64,000 nt of DNA, from NCBI RefSeq assembly GCF_001613465.1, contig NZ_BDCK01000027.1, positions 1-64,000 of the forward strand. The letters are read 5' to 3'. The DNA comes from Nocardia niwae NBRC 108934 = DSM 45340. GTDB lineage: Bacteria > Actinomycetota > Actinomycetes > Mycobacteriales > Mycobacteriaceae. A model generated the notes under the pieces. It worked only from the letters and a program-made list of their open reading frames with translations. It had not been told where the DNA came from and did no database searches. Position numbers and translations under genes: made by a program. Shown here piece after piece: positions 7,588 through 16,766 of the stretch (the first letter of the stretch is position 1; the number at the start of each line of letters is the position of its first letter).

Positions 7588-9225
7588 TCAGCGGTGCGCG
7601 CGGTACCAGCGAATCAGCGAGTCGGTCGACGAATCGTCCTGCGCCTGCGGCTCTTCCGTGGCCGTGAGCAGCGGGGCCAACGCGAGCGCCTGCTGTTTGC
7701 CCAGTTCGACCCCCCACTGGTCGAAACTATCGATGCCCCAGATCGTGCCCTCCACGAAGACTTGGTGCTCGTAGAGCGCGATGAGCTGACCGACGACGGA
7801 TGGGGTGAGCCGCGGCGCGAGGATGGTGGTGGACGGACGGTTGCCGGGCATCACCTTGTGCGGCACGATCGCCGGATCGGTGCCCTCCGCGGCGATCTCC
7901 TCGGCGGTCTTGCCGAACGCGAGCACCTTGGTCTGCGCGAACAGGTTGCTCATCAGGATGTCGTGCATGCTGCCGGTGCCGTCGCTGGTCGCCAGATCGT
8001 CGGTGGGCTGCGCGAATCCGATGAAGTCGGCCGGGACGAGCCGGGTGCCCTGGTGCAGCAATTGGTAGAAGGCGTGCTGGCCGTTGGTGCCCGGTTCGCC
8101 CCAGAAGATCTCGCCGGTGGCGGTGGTGACCGGAGTGCCGTCGGCCCGGACCGACTTCCCATTGGATTCCATGGTCAACTGCTGCAGGTAGGCGGGGAAC
8201 CGGGCCAGATCGTTCGAATACGGCAGCACCGCGTGGGATTCCGCGCCGAAGAAGTTCGAATACCAGACGCCGAGCAGGCCGAGCAGCACCGGTGCGTTCG
8301 CCTCCAGCGGCGCCTCGGCGAAATGCCGATCCACCGCGTGCATACCGGCGAGGAACTCGGAAAAGCGTTCCTTGCCGATGGTCGCCATCACCGACAGGCC
8401 GATCGCCGAGGCCACCGAGTACCGGCCGCCGACCCAATCCCAGAAGCCGAACATGTTCTCGGTGTCGATCCCGAATTTCGCGACCCGCTCGGCGTTGGTG
8501 GACACCGCGACGAAGTGCTTGGCCACGGCGTCCTCGCCGAGCGCGGCGACCAGCCAGCGCCGGGCCGCGGTCGCGTTGGTGAGCGTCTCCAGGGTGGAGA
8601 AGGTCTTGGACGCGACGATGAACAACGTGGTGGCCGGATCCAGCCCGTCCAGCTTCGCGACCAGGTCGGCGGGATCGACGTTGGAGACGAACCGCGCGCC
8701 GATGCCCGCGTCCTCGTAGTGCCGCAGCGCCTGGTGCACCATGACCGGACCCAGGTCCGACCCGCCGATGCCGATGTTCACCACCGTCGTGATGCGCTCG
8801 CCGGTCGCCCCCCGCCATGCACCGGAGCGCAGCGCGTCGGTGAACTCGCCCATTCGCCGCAGCACCCGGTGCACCTCGGCGCCCGCGTCGACGCCGTCGA
8901 TGATCATGGTCGAGCCTTCGGGCAGCCGCAGCGCCACATGGCCGACCGCGCGGTTCTCGGAGGTGTTGATGTGCTCGCCACGGAACATCGCGTCGCGCCG
9001 CTCGGGCACGCGTGCCTCACGCGCCAATTCCACCAGCAGATGCAGCGTTTCCCGGTTCACGCGGTGCTTGCTGTAGTCGATGTGCAGGTCCGCAACCTGG
9101 ACGGTCAGCTCCCCGCCCCGGGCCGGATCGTCGGCGAAGAACTCCCTGAGGTGTCGTCCCGCGACGGTGCCGTGGTGATCGTGCAGTTTCCGCCATGCCG
9201 CCGTCGCGGTGATGTCGCTGCTCAC
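7588..9225 (-). CDS. pgi: glucose-6-phosphate isomerase
   Basis: The 545-residue cytoplasmic enzyme interconverts glucose-6-phosphate and fructose-6-phosphate. It contains the phosphate-binding stretch NIGIGGSDLGPVMV and PGI signature DWVGGRYSVASAIG. It also has the catalytic-region GRRT-like GEHINTSENRAVGH and the C-terminal signature GIDSFDQWGVELGKQ. I chose GTG 9225 because homologous sequence begins at SSDITATAAW; the longer frame upstream is not conserved. In M. tuberculosis pgi (Rv0946c) also lies just before chorismate mutase and uvrD1, so this begins the conserved block. Length matches the family. Confidence 0.97.
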   Translation of the reverse strand: MSSDITATAAWRKLHDHHGTVAGRHLREFFADDPARGGELTVQVADLHIDYSKHRVNRETLHLLVELAREARVPERRDAMFRGEHINTSENRAVGHVALRLPEGSTMIIDGVDAGAEVHRVLRRMGEFTDALRSGAWRGATGERITTVVNIGIGGSDLGPVMVHQALRHYEDAGIGARFVSNVDPADLVAKLDGLDPATTLFIVASKTFSTLETLTNATAARRWLVAALGEDAVAKHFVAVSTNAERVAKFGIDTENMFGFWDWVGGRYSVASAIGLSVMATIGKERFSEFLAGMHAVDRHFAEAPLEANAPVLLGLLGVWYSNFFGAESHAVLPYSNDLARFPAYLQQLTMESNGKSVRADGTPVTTATGEIFWGEPGTNGQHAFYQLLHQGTRLVPADFIGFAQPTDDLATSDGTGSMHDILMSNLFAQTKVLAFGKTAEEIAAEGTDPAIVPHKVMPGNRPSTTILAPRLTPSVVGQLIALYEHQVFVEGTIWGIDSFDQWGVELGKQQALALAPLLTATEEPQAQDDSSTDSLIRWYRAHR

Positions 9226-9422
9226 GTTCGCCGAGAGTACAAGCAGGCACCGCCGCGCGCACGGGCGCGTGCGCGGAGCGTCGGCCGGACCTGCGCCGAT
9301 GCCGAGGTGAAAACCCTCTGTGCCACACCGGTCTCGCCGCGTGGGCGACACGCCGTACCAGCGCCGCGTCACGGCGGCGCGCGTTCCCCGTGCGCTTCCG
9401 CCGGGAGGCATAGGCTGGCGTC

Positions 9423-10880
9423 ATGGTGTCCGAACGTGAACTTCTCGAATCCGTGCCGACGCAGTTGTGGATCGGCGGGCGTCCGGTCGACGCCACCGGG
9501 GCGGGTACCTTCCCGGTGCACAATCCCGCGACGGGCGAGGTGCTGACGCATGTCGCCGACGCGACGCCGGAAGACGCGCTGCGCGCGCTCGACGCGGCCG
9601 TCGCGGCGCAGGACGCGTGGGCGGCCACGCCCGCCCGGGAACGCGGAGAGATCCTGCGCGCGGTATTCGAGCGGATCACCGCCCGGGCGGAGGAATTCGC
9701 GCTGCTGATGACCCTGGAAATGGGCAAGGCGCTGCCGGAGAGCCGCAACGAGGTGCGCTACGGCGCCGAATTCTTCCGCTGGTTCAGCGAGGAGGCCGCC
9801 CGGGTACACGGGCGCTACCTGCACGCGCCGTCGGGCACCGGCCGGATCATGGTGCACAAGCAGCCGGTCGGGCCCTGCTTGGCGATCACGCCGTGGAACT
9901 TCCCGCTCGCCATGGGCACGCGCAAGATCGGTCCCGCGCTGGCCGCGGGCTGCACGATGATCGTCAAGCCGGCCTCGGCGACGCCGCTGACCATGCTGCT
10001 GCTGGCGCAGCTGTGCAGCGAGGCGGGCTTGCCCGACGGCGTCCTGTCGGTACTCACCTCCAGCCACTCCGGCGCGGTGACCCAACCGCTGCTCGACGAC
10101 TCCCGGCTGCGCAAGCTCACCTTCACCGGTTCCACCGAGGTGGGCAAGAAGCTGGTGGAGAAATCCGCGAACCGGCTGCTGCGCACCTCGATGGAACTCG
10201 GCGGCAACGCGCCGTTCGTGGTGTTCGCCGACGCCGACGTCGACGCCGCCGTGCAGGGCGCGATGCTGGCCAAACTGCGCAACGGCGGAGAGGCGTGCAC
10301 CGCCGCCAACCGCTTCCATGTGCACAACAGCGTGCTCGAGGAGTTCACCACCAAGCTGGTCGAGGCGATGGAGAGCAGCGTGCGGCTCGGGCCGGGTGCC
10401 GATCCGGATACGACGCTCGGCCCGCTCATCAACGAGGAGCAACTGCGTACGGTCGGTGACCTGGTGGACGACGCGGTCGCGAAGGGCGCGCGCGTGCGGA
10501 TCGGCGGCAAGGCGCCCGACGGCCCCGGCTGGTTCTACCCGGCGACGGTCCTGAGCGACGTCCCGCCGCAGGCCAGGATTCTGCGCGAGGAGGTGTTCGG
10601 CCCGGTCGCCCCGATCGTCGGCTTCGACACCGAGGAGCAGGGGCTCGCCGCCGCGAACGACACCGAATTCGGTCTGGTCAGCTACGTCTACACTCGCGAC
10701 CTCGACCGCGCGCTGCGGATCGCCGAGGGCCTGGAATCCGGCATGGTGGGTGTCAACCGCGGCGTCATCTCCGACCCCGCCGCCCCGTTCGGCGGCGTCA
10801 AGGAGTCCGGCTTCGGCCGGGAGGGCGGCACCGAGGGGATCGAGGAGTACCTGTCCACCAAGTACATCGCGCTCACGTGA
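9423..10880 (+). CDS. gabD: NAD-dependent succinate-semialdehyde dehydrogenase (aldehyde dehydrogenase family)
   Basis: The 485-residue ALDH oxidises aldehydes, most likely succinate semialdehyde to succinate, with NAD(P). The catalytic glutamate lies in MELGGNAPF (about residue 257) and the nucleophile cysteine in GGEACTAANR (about 292). ITPWNFPLAMGTRKIGPALAAG and FTGSTEVGKKL mark the cofactor site. The C-terminal FGGVKESGFGREGGTEGIEEYL is typical of GabD-type enzymes. It is divergent from pgi. This gene is not in the equivalent M. tuberculosis position, so it is a lineage-specific insertion in the block. Substrate assignment follows family resemblance. Confidence 0.88.
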   Translation: MVSERELLESVPTQLWIGGRPVDATGAGTFPVHNPATGEVLTHVADATPEDALRALDAAVAAQDAWAATPARERGEILRAVFERITARAEEFALLMTLEMGKALPESRNEVRYGAEFFRWFSEEAARVHGRYLHAPSGTGRIMVHKQPVGPCLAITPWNFPLAMGTRKIGPALAAGCTMIVKPASATPLTMLLLAQLCSEAGLPDGVLSVLTSSHSGAVTQPLLDDSRLRKLTFTGSTEVGKKLVEKSANRLLRTSMELGGNAPFVVFADADVDAAVQGAMLAKLRNGGEACTAANRFHVHNSVLEEFTTKLVEAMESSVRLGPGADPDTTLGPLINEEQLRTVGDLVDDAVAKGARVRIGGKAPDGPGWFYPATVLSDVPPQARILREEVFGPVAPIVGFDTEEQGLAAANDTEFGLVSYVYTRDLDRALRIAEGLESGMVGVNRGVISDPAAPFGGVKESGFGREGGTEGIEEYLSTKYIALT

Positions 10881-10959
10881 GCGAGTGCCGCGGGTTCCGC
10901 ATCACCGAAGGCGAACGGTCGCGCATCTGAGGGTCGAACTCGACCTGTCGGTGGCGACT

Positions 10960-10980
10960 GCCCCCCTGCTTTCGGGGGGC
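10960..10980 (+). terminator. hairpin after the aldehyde dehydrogenase gene
   Basis: GCCCCCC and GGGGGGC form a perfect 7-bp stem with a 7-base loop, extendable by GGCGA/TCGCC further out. There is no T-run, as is common in high-GC actinobacteria. It probably ends gabD transcription. Confidence 0.55.
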
Positions 10981-11072
10981 GACTTCGCCAATCATCGATA
11001 CTAGCCTCGACCTGGGTTTCGATGAGGGCGAAGGGCTGATGATGAGAAGGTGCGGGTGCCGGTGATGCCCGC

Positions 11073-12290
11073 TTGAGCAATGGCATCATCAAAGCCTTTT
11101 TGCGGGTCGTGGACGATCTGAAACGGCTGACCGGCAGGGAATCCGAGGGCCTGGCCGGTATGAAAACAGGCGCAGCCCGCGTTTCCCGTGAAGTCAGCGA
11201 GGTGCATACGCACGGCGACGCTGACAATGCGCTCACGATCCGGCGTCGATGGTCCTCGGCCGGCGGCGATGCCGACACCAGGCGGGATTTGTGCCCCCCG
11301 CCGCCGGACCGAGCGTCGCTGGATCGGGCCGGACAGCGACTCGACGCCGAATTGACTCGACGTTTCGGCGAGAATGGACCGACCAACGAGGAATTGTATG
11401 ACTTCATAGCCAACCGTCGACTGTCCCGGCTGGAGCAATACGCCATGATCGACCGGAGAATCGAGGAAACAGCGGCTTCTCTCGGCCGGGACAGCGCCGA
11501 GTTACGTGCGCAGATGCGCCGCGAACTGAAGGAAGCGCTCAGCGGAAAACCGATCGCTATCCGTGTCCGCGACAACGAACTCCTGGCCATCCTCCGGGAA
11601 GGGCGAATCAGGGGTGCACGCAACCCCGTCGGCGTTCGCGCCCATGCCGAAGAAGAGTGGTTCGGCCCGCATGTCCACGACAACCCACCCGTCTACGGCT
11701 ACATCGCCGTGGATGGAGTGCGCCCGTCACAAGACGGCATGATCGATGCGTTGTCGGAGCTGAACTACGGCGACAATCAGATCTACCTGAAGCCGGAGGT
11801 GCGGTCACGAACGACCGTCACATTCGGTGACTCGCTGGTGGAAAGGGAACGGGCGATACCCTCCCCCCTGGACAATGCGTCGGAATATTCCTATGGCGTC
11901 GGAGTGCACGATCTCGCTCCTGTCGGCCGCGATTATCTCGGAGCAGATTTTCGCGCCAACCATTTCATCGAAGCCCAGATGTTCGATCTCACCACCGCGG
12001 ACATAGATTTCATCGGGTTGCACCAGCCACCCAGCGCGGCATTGCGACAGGCGCTGGACCAATCCGGACTGGATTGGCGTGTGCTGTCCAATCGCACGAT
12101 CGCGGCGGAGGGCAGCCCCGCGGAACGAGCGGCCGCGATCGAACGGACGAGTCAAGACCTCGAGCATCTTCGCCATGTGCATCCCGTTATGCGCTCGCAT
12201 GCCGAACCGCTGGAAGCCGAGCTGAGGGCCGACCTGCGTGTCCTGAGCGATTCCATCGCGGGTGATGGACCGGCCGCAAACCCCGGATAG
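11073..12290 (+). CDS. unrecognised protein with DUF3626/ADP-ribosyltransferase-like C-terminal half
   Basis: The 405-residue protein is not one I can name. Residues 1-150 are charged and largely helical. From about 160 a compact domain contains AIRVRDNELLAILREGRIRG, PPVYGYIAV (205-213), IYLKPEVRSRTTVTFGDS (237-254) and NHFIEAQMFD (297-305). This order (R, then PxYGxhxh, then R-T-T-h-T-F-x-D-S, then hIEAQ) resembles DUF3626 and has an R-S-E arrangement like ADP-ribosyltransferase folds; that link is inference. There is no signal peptide or membrane segment. The TTG start at 11073 is the best available, with a weak ribosome-binding site, and the true start could be later (methionine 30). It sits as cargo between gabD and chorismate mutase, with no obvious immunity partner. 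Confidence 0.65.
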   Translation: MSNGIIKAFLRVVDDLKRLTGRESEGLAGMKTGAARVSREVSEVHTHGDADNALTIRRRWSSAGGDADTRRDLCPPPPDRASLDRAGQRLDAELTRRFGENGPTNEELYDFIANRRLSRLEQYAMIDRRIEETAASLGRDSAELRAQMRRELKEALSGKPIAIRVRDNELLAILREGRIRGARNPVGVRAHAEEEWFGPHVHDNPPVYGYIAVDGVRPSQDGMIDALSELNYGDNQIYLKPEVRSRTTVTFGDSLVERERAIPSPLDNASEYSYGVGVHDLAPVGRDYLGADFRANHFIEAQMFDLTTADIDFIGLHQPPSAALRQALDQSGLDWRVLSNRTIAAEGSPAERAAAIERTSQDLEHLRHVHPVMRSHAEPLEAELRADLRVLSDSIAGDGPAANPG

Positions 12291-12320
12291 CGCGGTGGGG
12301 CACCACGGCCTGAAAACCTT

Positions 12321-12393
12321 CCGCCCCGGGCGGTAGGCGGCCCGGGGCGGACATGAAGCGACCGCCCCGGGGTGTATGACACCCGGGGCGGCC
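12321..12393. terminator. two tandem convergent hairpins
   Basis: CCGCCCCGGG (12321-12330) pairs perfectly with CCCGGGGCGG (12341-12350). A second hairpin around 12362-12393 is built from the same CCGCCCCGGG core. They lie between the plus-strand orphan gene (end 12290) and the minus-strand chorismate mutase (end 12439), so they probably terminate both. Confidence 0.65.
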
Positions 12394-12438
12394 TATTCGG
12401 AAGCGACGGTCTCGCGAGCGCGCCGCGTGGCTCTCAGC

Positions 12439-12735
12439 TCAGTGGCCGAGCCGGCCGCGGCCGAGGCGAAGCAGCAGCATGGCGAGGGTGTGGCCTTCCT
12501 GGCCGAGTTCGCTGAAACGCTCCAGCACCTTCATCTCGCGACTGTGCACGAGGCGCGGCCCGCCCGACGCCATGCGCGTCCGGCCGATGATCCGGGAAAT
12601 CTCCGTCCGGCGCTTGATCGCGGCCAGGATCTCCGCGTCGAGACGGTCGATCTCCTTGCGGAGCTTGTCGATCTCGGCCTCGGTCTGCGGCAGCGCGGAT
12701 TCGGATCCGGTCGTCGTGGCAGGGGTGCTCATCAT
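12439..12735 (-). CDS. chorismate mutase (AroQ-delta, DAHP synthase-activated type)
   Basis: The 98-residue protein converts chorismate to prephenate for phenylalanine and tyrosine synthesis. EIDKLRKEIDRLDAEILAAIKRR is the AroQ helix 1, and GGPRLVHSREMKVLERF carries the active-site arginine region. The C-terminus LLLRLGRGRLGH is nearly identical to that of M. tuberculosis Rv0948c. There the small intracellular mutase is weakly active alone and is activated by binding DAHP synthase through this tail. It is divergent from pcrA/uvrD1 as in M. tuberculosis. The start could be ATG 12735 or the next codon. Confidence is high from length, tail and synteny. Confidence 0.95.
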   Translation of the reverse strand: MMSTPATTTGSESALPQTEAEIDKLRKEIDRLDAEILAAIKRRTEISRIIGRTRMASGGPRLVHSREMKVLERFSELGQEGHTLAMLLLRLGRGRLGH

Positions 12736-12956
12736 TCATCTCCTCGTGTCAGAACATCGATCGGCACGTGCTCGCGGCTCGTTACCGATCAGTTCTTTCA
12801 CCGTGAAACAGACCTGGTGGGGCCTTGTATTGTCCCCCCAGGACGGCGTGCTCAGGTACAGGCTCCGCGATCCCGGCGTCCGGCTGGCAGCCGAATCGGA
12901 CGTCTTGCGAAAGCGCTGAGCATGTCGCCAGTGTGCCACGGGCTGGGGGGTATGCA

Positions 12957-12970
12957 AAACGTATACGTTT
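12957..12970. promoter_or_regulatory. perfect 14-bp palindrome between chorismate mutase and pcrA
   Basis: AAACGTATACGTTT is an exact palindrome in the 382-base divergent intergenic region (12736-13117), in otherwise G+C-rich DNA. Its form suggests a dimeric repressor operator (LacI-like in appearance). It is about 220 bases from the chorismate mutase start and 150 from the pcrA start. No other gene is visible in this gap. Confidence 0.45.
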
Positions 12971-13117
12971 GGGAATCGCGCGAGAAACGCTGGTCGTTTC
13001 GCCGATGCTTCCCACCAGGGGGAGTTCACCCGGCGTTCAGTGCTCCGGAGCCGAACCGATACCGATCTCACCCGGGGCTTCATCTCTGTCGGTGGCCGCC
13101 GGTAGCGTGGATGGGCG

Positions 13118-15703
13118 ATGGACATCACGGTGGCTCCCAAGACGCAGGCCGGTCGGGTCGTGCACCCGGATCCGACATCGAAACCGCAGTTCGCCGGCGG
13201 TAACGCAGCGGAGGGGTCGCAGCCTGCCGCCATTCCCGAGGCGCCGTCGACGGATGCCGAGCGCGAGCGGCAGCGCGCCGAGCGGGAGCAGCGCCGCGCC
13301 GAGGAGGCCGAACGCCTGCTCGACAACCTGAATCCGCAGCAGCGCGCGGCGGTCGTGCATACCGGGTCCCCGCTGCTCATCGTGGCGGGCGCGGGCTCGG
13401 GCAAGACGGCCGTGCTCACCCGCCGCATCGCCTATCTGCTGGCCGCCCGGGGCGTCACCCCGGGTCAGGTGCTGGCCATCACATTCACCAACAAGGCCGC
13501 CGCGGAGATGCGGGAGCGAGTGACCGGACTGGTCGGCCCGCGTGCGAACAACATGTGGGTGTCGACGTTCCACTCCAGTTGCGTGCGCATCCTGCGCACG
13601 CAGGCCGCGCTGCTGCCCGGGCTGAATTCGAACTTCTCGATCTACGACGCGGACGATTCGCGGCGTCTGCTCACCATGATCAGCCGCGACCTGGACATCG
13701 ACACCAAGAAGTACTCGGCACGCTTGCTCGCGACCGCGATCTCGAATCTGAAGAACGAACTCATCGACCCGGCCCGGGCCACCGCGGACGCGGAATCGGA
13801 CGACACGGAGCTGCCCGGCCTGGTGGCCAAGGTCTACACCGAGTATCAGCGCAGGCTGCGCTCGGCGAACGCGCTCGACTTCGACGATCTCATCGGCGAG
13901 ACGGTGGCGCTGCTGCAGCACCACCCGCAGGTCGCCGAGTACTACCGCCGCCGGTTCCGGCACGTGCTGGTGGACGAGTACCAGGACACCAACCACGCGC
14001 AGTACGTCCTGGTCCGCGAGCTGGTCGGTCACCACGTGGAAGACGGCGCCGAGGACCGGGTGCCGCCGAGCGAACTGTGCGTGGTCGGCGACGCCGACCA
14101 GTCCATCTACGCCTTCCGCGGCGCGACCATCCGCAATATCGAGGAGTTCGAGCGCGACTTCCCCGACGCCGAGACCATTCTGCTGGAGCAGAACTATCGC
14201 TCCACCCAGCACATCCTCTCCGCCGCCAACGCGGTGATCTCGCGCAATGAGAACCGGCGCGACAAGAAGCTGTGGACCGATTCCGGCGAGGGCGATCTGA
14301 TCACCGGCTACGTCGCCGACAACGAGCACGACGAGGCGTCGTTCGTCGCCCGCGAGATCGACCGGCTGGTCGACCAGGGCGAGGCCAACTACGGCGACGT
14401 CGCGGTGTTCTACCGCACCAACAACAATTCTCGTGCGCTGGAAGAGATCTTCATCCGGATGGGCCTGCCCTACAAGGTGGTCGGCGGCGTCCGCTTCTAC
14501 GAGCGCAAAGAGGTGCGCGACATCGTCGCCTACCTGCGGGTGCTGGAGAACCCGGAGGACGCGGTGAGCATGCGCCGCATCCTGAACACCCCACGCCGCG
14601 GCATCGGCGACCGCGCCGAGGCCTGCGTGGCCGTCCATGCCGAGCAGCGCGGGATCGGATTCGCCGCCGCGCTGCGCGACGCAGGCGAGGGCAAGGTGGC
14701 GCTGCTGAACACGCGCGCGCAGCGGGCCATCGCGGGTTTCCTCGATCTGCTCGACGACATCCGGGCCGCGGGCGAACGAGCCGACTCCGACTTCCCCGAC
14801 GTGGGCAATGTCGTGGAGGCGGTGCTCGAGCGAACCGGTTATCGCGCCGGACTGGAAGCGTCCGACGACCCGCAGGACGGCGCCCGGCTGGACAACCTCA
14901 ACGAGTTGGTCAGCGTCGCGCGGGAATTCAGCTCGGAGGCGCACAACAACGCGGAAGCTGCCCGGCAGGAAGGGCTGTTGCCCGAGGTGGGCGAAGGCGA
15001 GCCGGATCCCGGTTCGCTCGCCGCGTTCCTGGAGCGGGTGTCGCTGGTGGCGGATACCGATCAGATTCCGGACGAGGGCTCCGGCGTGGTGACGATGATG
15101 ACGCTGCACACCGCCAAGGGCCTGGAATTTCCCGTGGTATTCGTGACGGGCTGGGAGGACGGGCAGTTCCCGCACATGCGGGCGCTCGGCGATCCCACCG
15201 AGCTGGCCGAGGAACGACGCCTCGCCTACGTGGGCATCACCCGGGCCCGGCGCCGCCTGTATCTGACGCGCGCGGTGGTGCGTTCCGGCTGGGGGCAGCC
15301 GGTGTCGAACCCGGAATCGCGGTTCTTGCAGGAAATTCCGGGCCATCTCATCGATTGGCGGCGGCTCGAGCCCGCCGGGTCGCCCGCGACGCGGGGCATC
15401 CGGCGGCGCGGCGGGGATGACGACGGGTTGGAGCGGGACTGGACGCGCGGCGACGGGTGGTCGGAGCCGCGTCCAGGCTTGCGTGATCGCGGACCGCGCA
15501 GACCTGCTCCCGGCGGTGCGAACCGCAACAACACGAACTTGGTACTCGCGGTAGGTGATCGGGTCAGCGACGACAAGTACGGTCTGGGCCGCGTGATCGC
15601 CGCGGAGGGCTTCGGGCCGCTGGCCACGGTGACCATCGATTTCGGCACGGCGGGCAAGATCCGATTGATCCCGCAGTACAGCCGGACCCTGGTCAAACTC
15701 TGA
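13118..15703 (+). CDS. pcrA: ATP-dependent DNA helicase PcrA/UvrD1
   Basis: The 861-residue superfamily 1A 3'-5' helicase acts in DNA repair. Motifs appear in order: Walker A GAGSGKT (91-97), ITFTNKAAAEMRERV, LVDEYQDTNHAQY (near 286), GDADQSIYAFRGA, NYRST (near 358), TLHTAKGLEFPVVFVTGWEDG (near 661) and YVGITRARRRLYL. The C-terminal VGDRVSDDKYGLGRVI is the PcrA-type tail that binds RNA polymerase or Ku in relatives. In mycobacteria UvrD1 partners with Ku. The first 65 residues are a charged, poorly conserved extension rich in R and E. ATG 13118 is the reported start, but a shorter start is possible. Synteny matches Rv0949. Confidence 0.95.
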   Translation: MDITVAPKTQAGRVVHPDPTSKPQFAGGNAAEGSQPAAIPEAPSTDAERERQRAEREQRRAEEAERLLDNLNPQQRAAVVHTGSPLLIVAGAGSGKTAVLTRRIAYLLAARGVTPGQVLAITFTNKAAAEMRERVTGLVGPRANNMWVSTFHSSCVRILRTQAALLPGLNSNFSIYDADDSRRLLTMISRDLDIDTKKYSARLLATAISNLKNELIDPARATADAESDDTELPGLVAKVYTEYQRRLRSANALDFDDLIGETVALLQHHPQVAEYYRRRFRHVLVDEYQDTNHAQYVLVRELVGHHVEDGAEDRVPPSELCVVGDADQSIYAFRGATIRNIEEFERDFPDAETILLEQNYRSTQHILSAANAVISRNENRRDKKLWTDSGEGDLITGYVADNEHDEASFVAREIDRLVDQGEANYGDVAVFYRTNNNSRALEEIFIRMGLPYKVVGGVRFYERKEVRDIVAYLRVLENPEDAVSMRRILNTPRRGIGDRAEACVAVHAEQRGIGFAAALRDAGEGKVALLNTRAQRAIAGFLDLLDDIRAAGERADSDFPDVGNVVEAVLERTGYRAGLEASDDPQDGARLDNLNELVSVAREFSSEAHNNAEAARQEGLLPEVGEGEPDPGSLAAFLERVSLVADTDQIPDEGSGVVTMMTLHTAKGLEFPVVFVTGWEDGQFPHMRALGDPTELAEERRLAYVGITRARRRLYLTRAVVRSGWGQPVSNPESRFLQEIPGHLIDWRRLEPAGSPATRGIRRRGGDDDGLERDWTRGDGWSEPRPGLRDRGPRRPAPGGANRNNTNLVLAVGDRVSDDKYGLGRVIAAEGFGPLATVTIDFGTAGKIRLIPQYSRTLVKL

Positions 15704-15760
15704 CCCGCGCGGGCCTTTGGACCCTGCCCGCGTCCGCCTCGCGCCGGTAGGGTCCGCGAC

Positions 15761-16186
15761 GTGGATACGATCGCACAGCATCTCCTGTGGTTTCTGCCCA
15801 TGCTCTGGCTCGGCATGGTGCTGGCAATCTCGTTCCTGGAAGCGCCGCTGAAGTTCCGTGCCCCCGGCGTCACGCTGGCATTGGGTCTCGGCATCGGCCG
15901 CTTGGTGTTCCGCGCGCTGAACATCGCCGAGGCGGTGCTCGCCGCGCTGCTGGTGCTCGCGGCACTGATCGTCGGCCCCGGTACAGCGACCTGGATGTGG
16001 TTGGGTGTCGCCGCGGTGGTGCTCGCCGTTCAGATGGCGGTGGTGCGCCCACCGCTGACCCGCCGGTCCGATCGCGTGCTGGCAGGCGAGCAACTGCCGC
16101 GCTCGCATGCGCACTACTGGTACATCGGCCTGGAGATCGCCAAGGTCGTCGCGCTGATCGGACTCGCGATCGCCGCGGCACCCTAG
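15761..16186 (+). CDS. four-helix integral membrane protein, unknown function
   Basis: The 141-residue protein has four hydrophobic segments (about residues 7-27, 50-75, 80-97 and 118-138) and a conserved-looking SHAHYWYIGLEIAKV before the last helix. This resembles small DUF4149-like membrane proteins, but I do not assign a function. It starts at GTG 15761 after an AGGG site, 57 bases after pcrA and in the same direction, so it may be co-transcribed. High third-position G+C supports coding. Confidence 0.75.
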   Translation: MDTIAQHLLWFLPMLWLGMVLAISFLEAPLKFRAPGVTLALGLGIGRLVFRALNIAEAVLAALLVLAALIVGPGTATWMWLGVAAVVLAVQMAVVRPPLTRRSDRVLAGEQLPRSHAHYWYIGLEIAKVVALIGLAIAAAP

Positions 16187-16242
16187 ACGCGACCACCACC
16201 GCTACACGGCGGCGGGCACCTGCCGGTGCCGCTCTCAGCCGT

Positions 16243-16551
16243 TCAGCGTGGCTCGCGCGAAGTGTCCGGCTTCATGCGCCCGGCGTCGATGAGTGTCTGC
16301 CGGGCCGCCGCCTTACGTGGGCATTGATCGGCTCGGCATGTCCGGTGCCGCTGCATGGTCAGGTGTGCTTCGGTAACGCTCAATGGAGTTTCCGGAGCTT
16401 CGTGCGGCCAGCCGGTCGGCCACAGCGCGGCGTCGGGCTGCTCGGTGCCCATCCGTTCGCGTGCGGCACGCCACTCGGCGGTCACCCGGTCGATGATCGC
16501 TTGTGCGGACATGTCGTCTTGCTCGCCGTCTCGCCACCAGTTGAATCCCAT
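16243..16551 (-). CDS. small CRADxC-motif protein paired with an XRE regulator (paralogue A)
   Basis: The 102-residue protein has no named family known to me. Its C-terminal half (LSVTEAHLTMQRH, CRADQC, KAAARQTLIDAGRMKPDTSR) is nearly identical to that of the protein at 58894-59220. The only cysteines form a C-x4-C pair (CRADQC), possibly a metal or redox site. No signal peptide is present, whereas the paralogue has a membrane helix. It is divergent from the XRE/TPR regulator at 16767, the same relationship seen at the second locus. ATG 16551 is the start. Confidence 0.75.
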   Translation of the reverse strand: MGFNWWRDGEQDDMSAQAIIDRVTAEWRAARERMGTEQPDAALWPTGWPHEAPETPLSVTEAHLTMQRHRTCRADQCPRKAAARQTLIDAGRMKPDTSREPR

Positions 16552-16766
16552 CGCGTTTCACCCCTGCTGTCGTCGCTTTCCCCTGGGTGCACGCCACCCG
16601 GCGGGGTGGTGGTCACCGCAGGCCGCTCACGTCCGGCGGTGCGTCCGCTCCGGGCGGGAGGGACGCGCCCGCCGGGTGGGTGCGGCTGCAAACGTCGCGC
16701 GGAAAACCTCGCTTCGGACTGGGAAAACGGCTACAGCGCGTCTACTGGGCCGCCTAAGATTCCCGC

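Noticed and set aside
7594..9546. 650-residue plus-strand frame opposite pgi
   Set aside because: Antisense shadow of pgi; no recognisable domain.
13037..16114. 1025-residue minus-strand frame opposite pcrA
   Set aside because: A long shadow frame antisense to a strongly conserved helicase; composition is D/V/H/R-rich without motifs.
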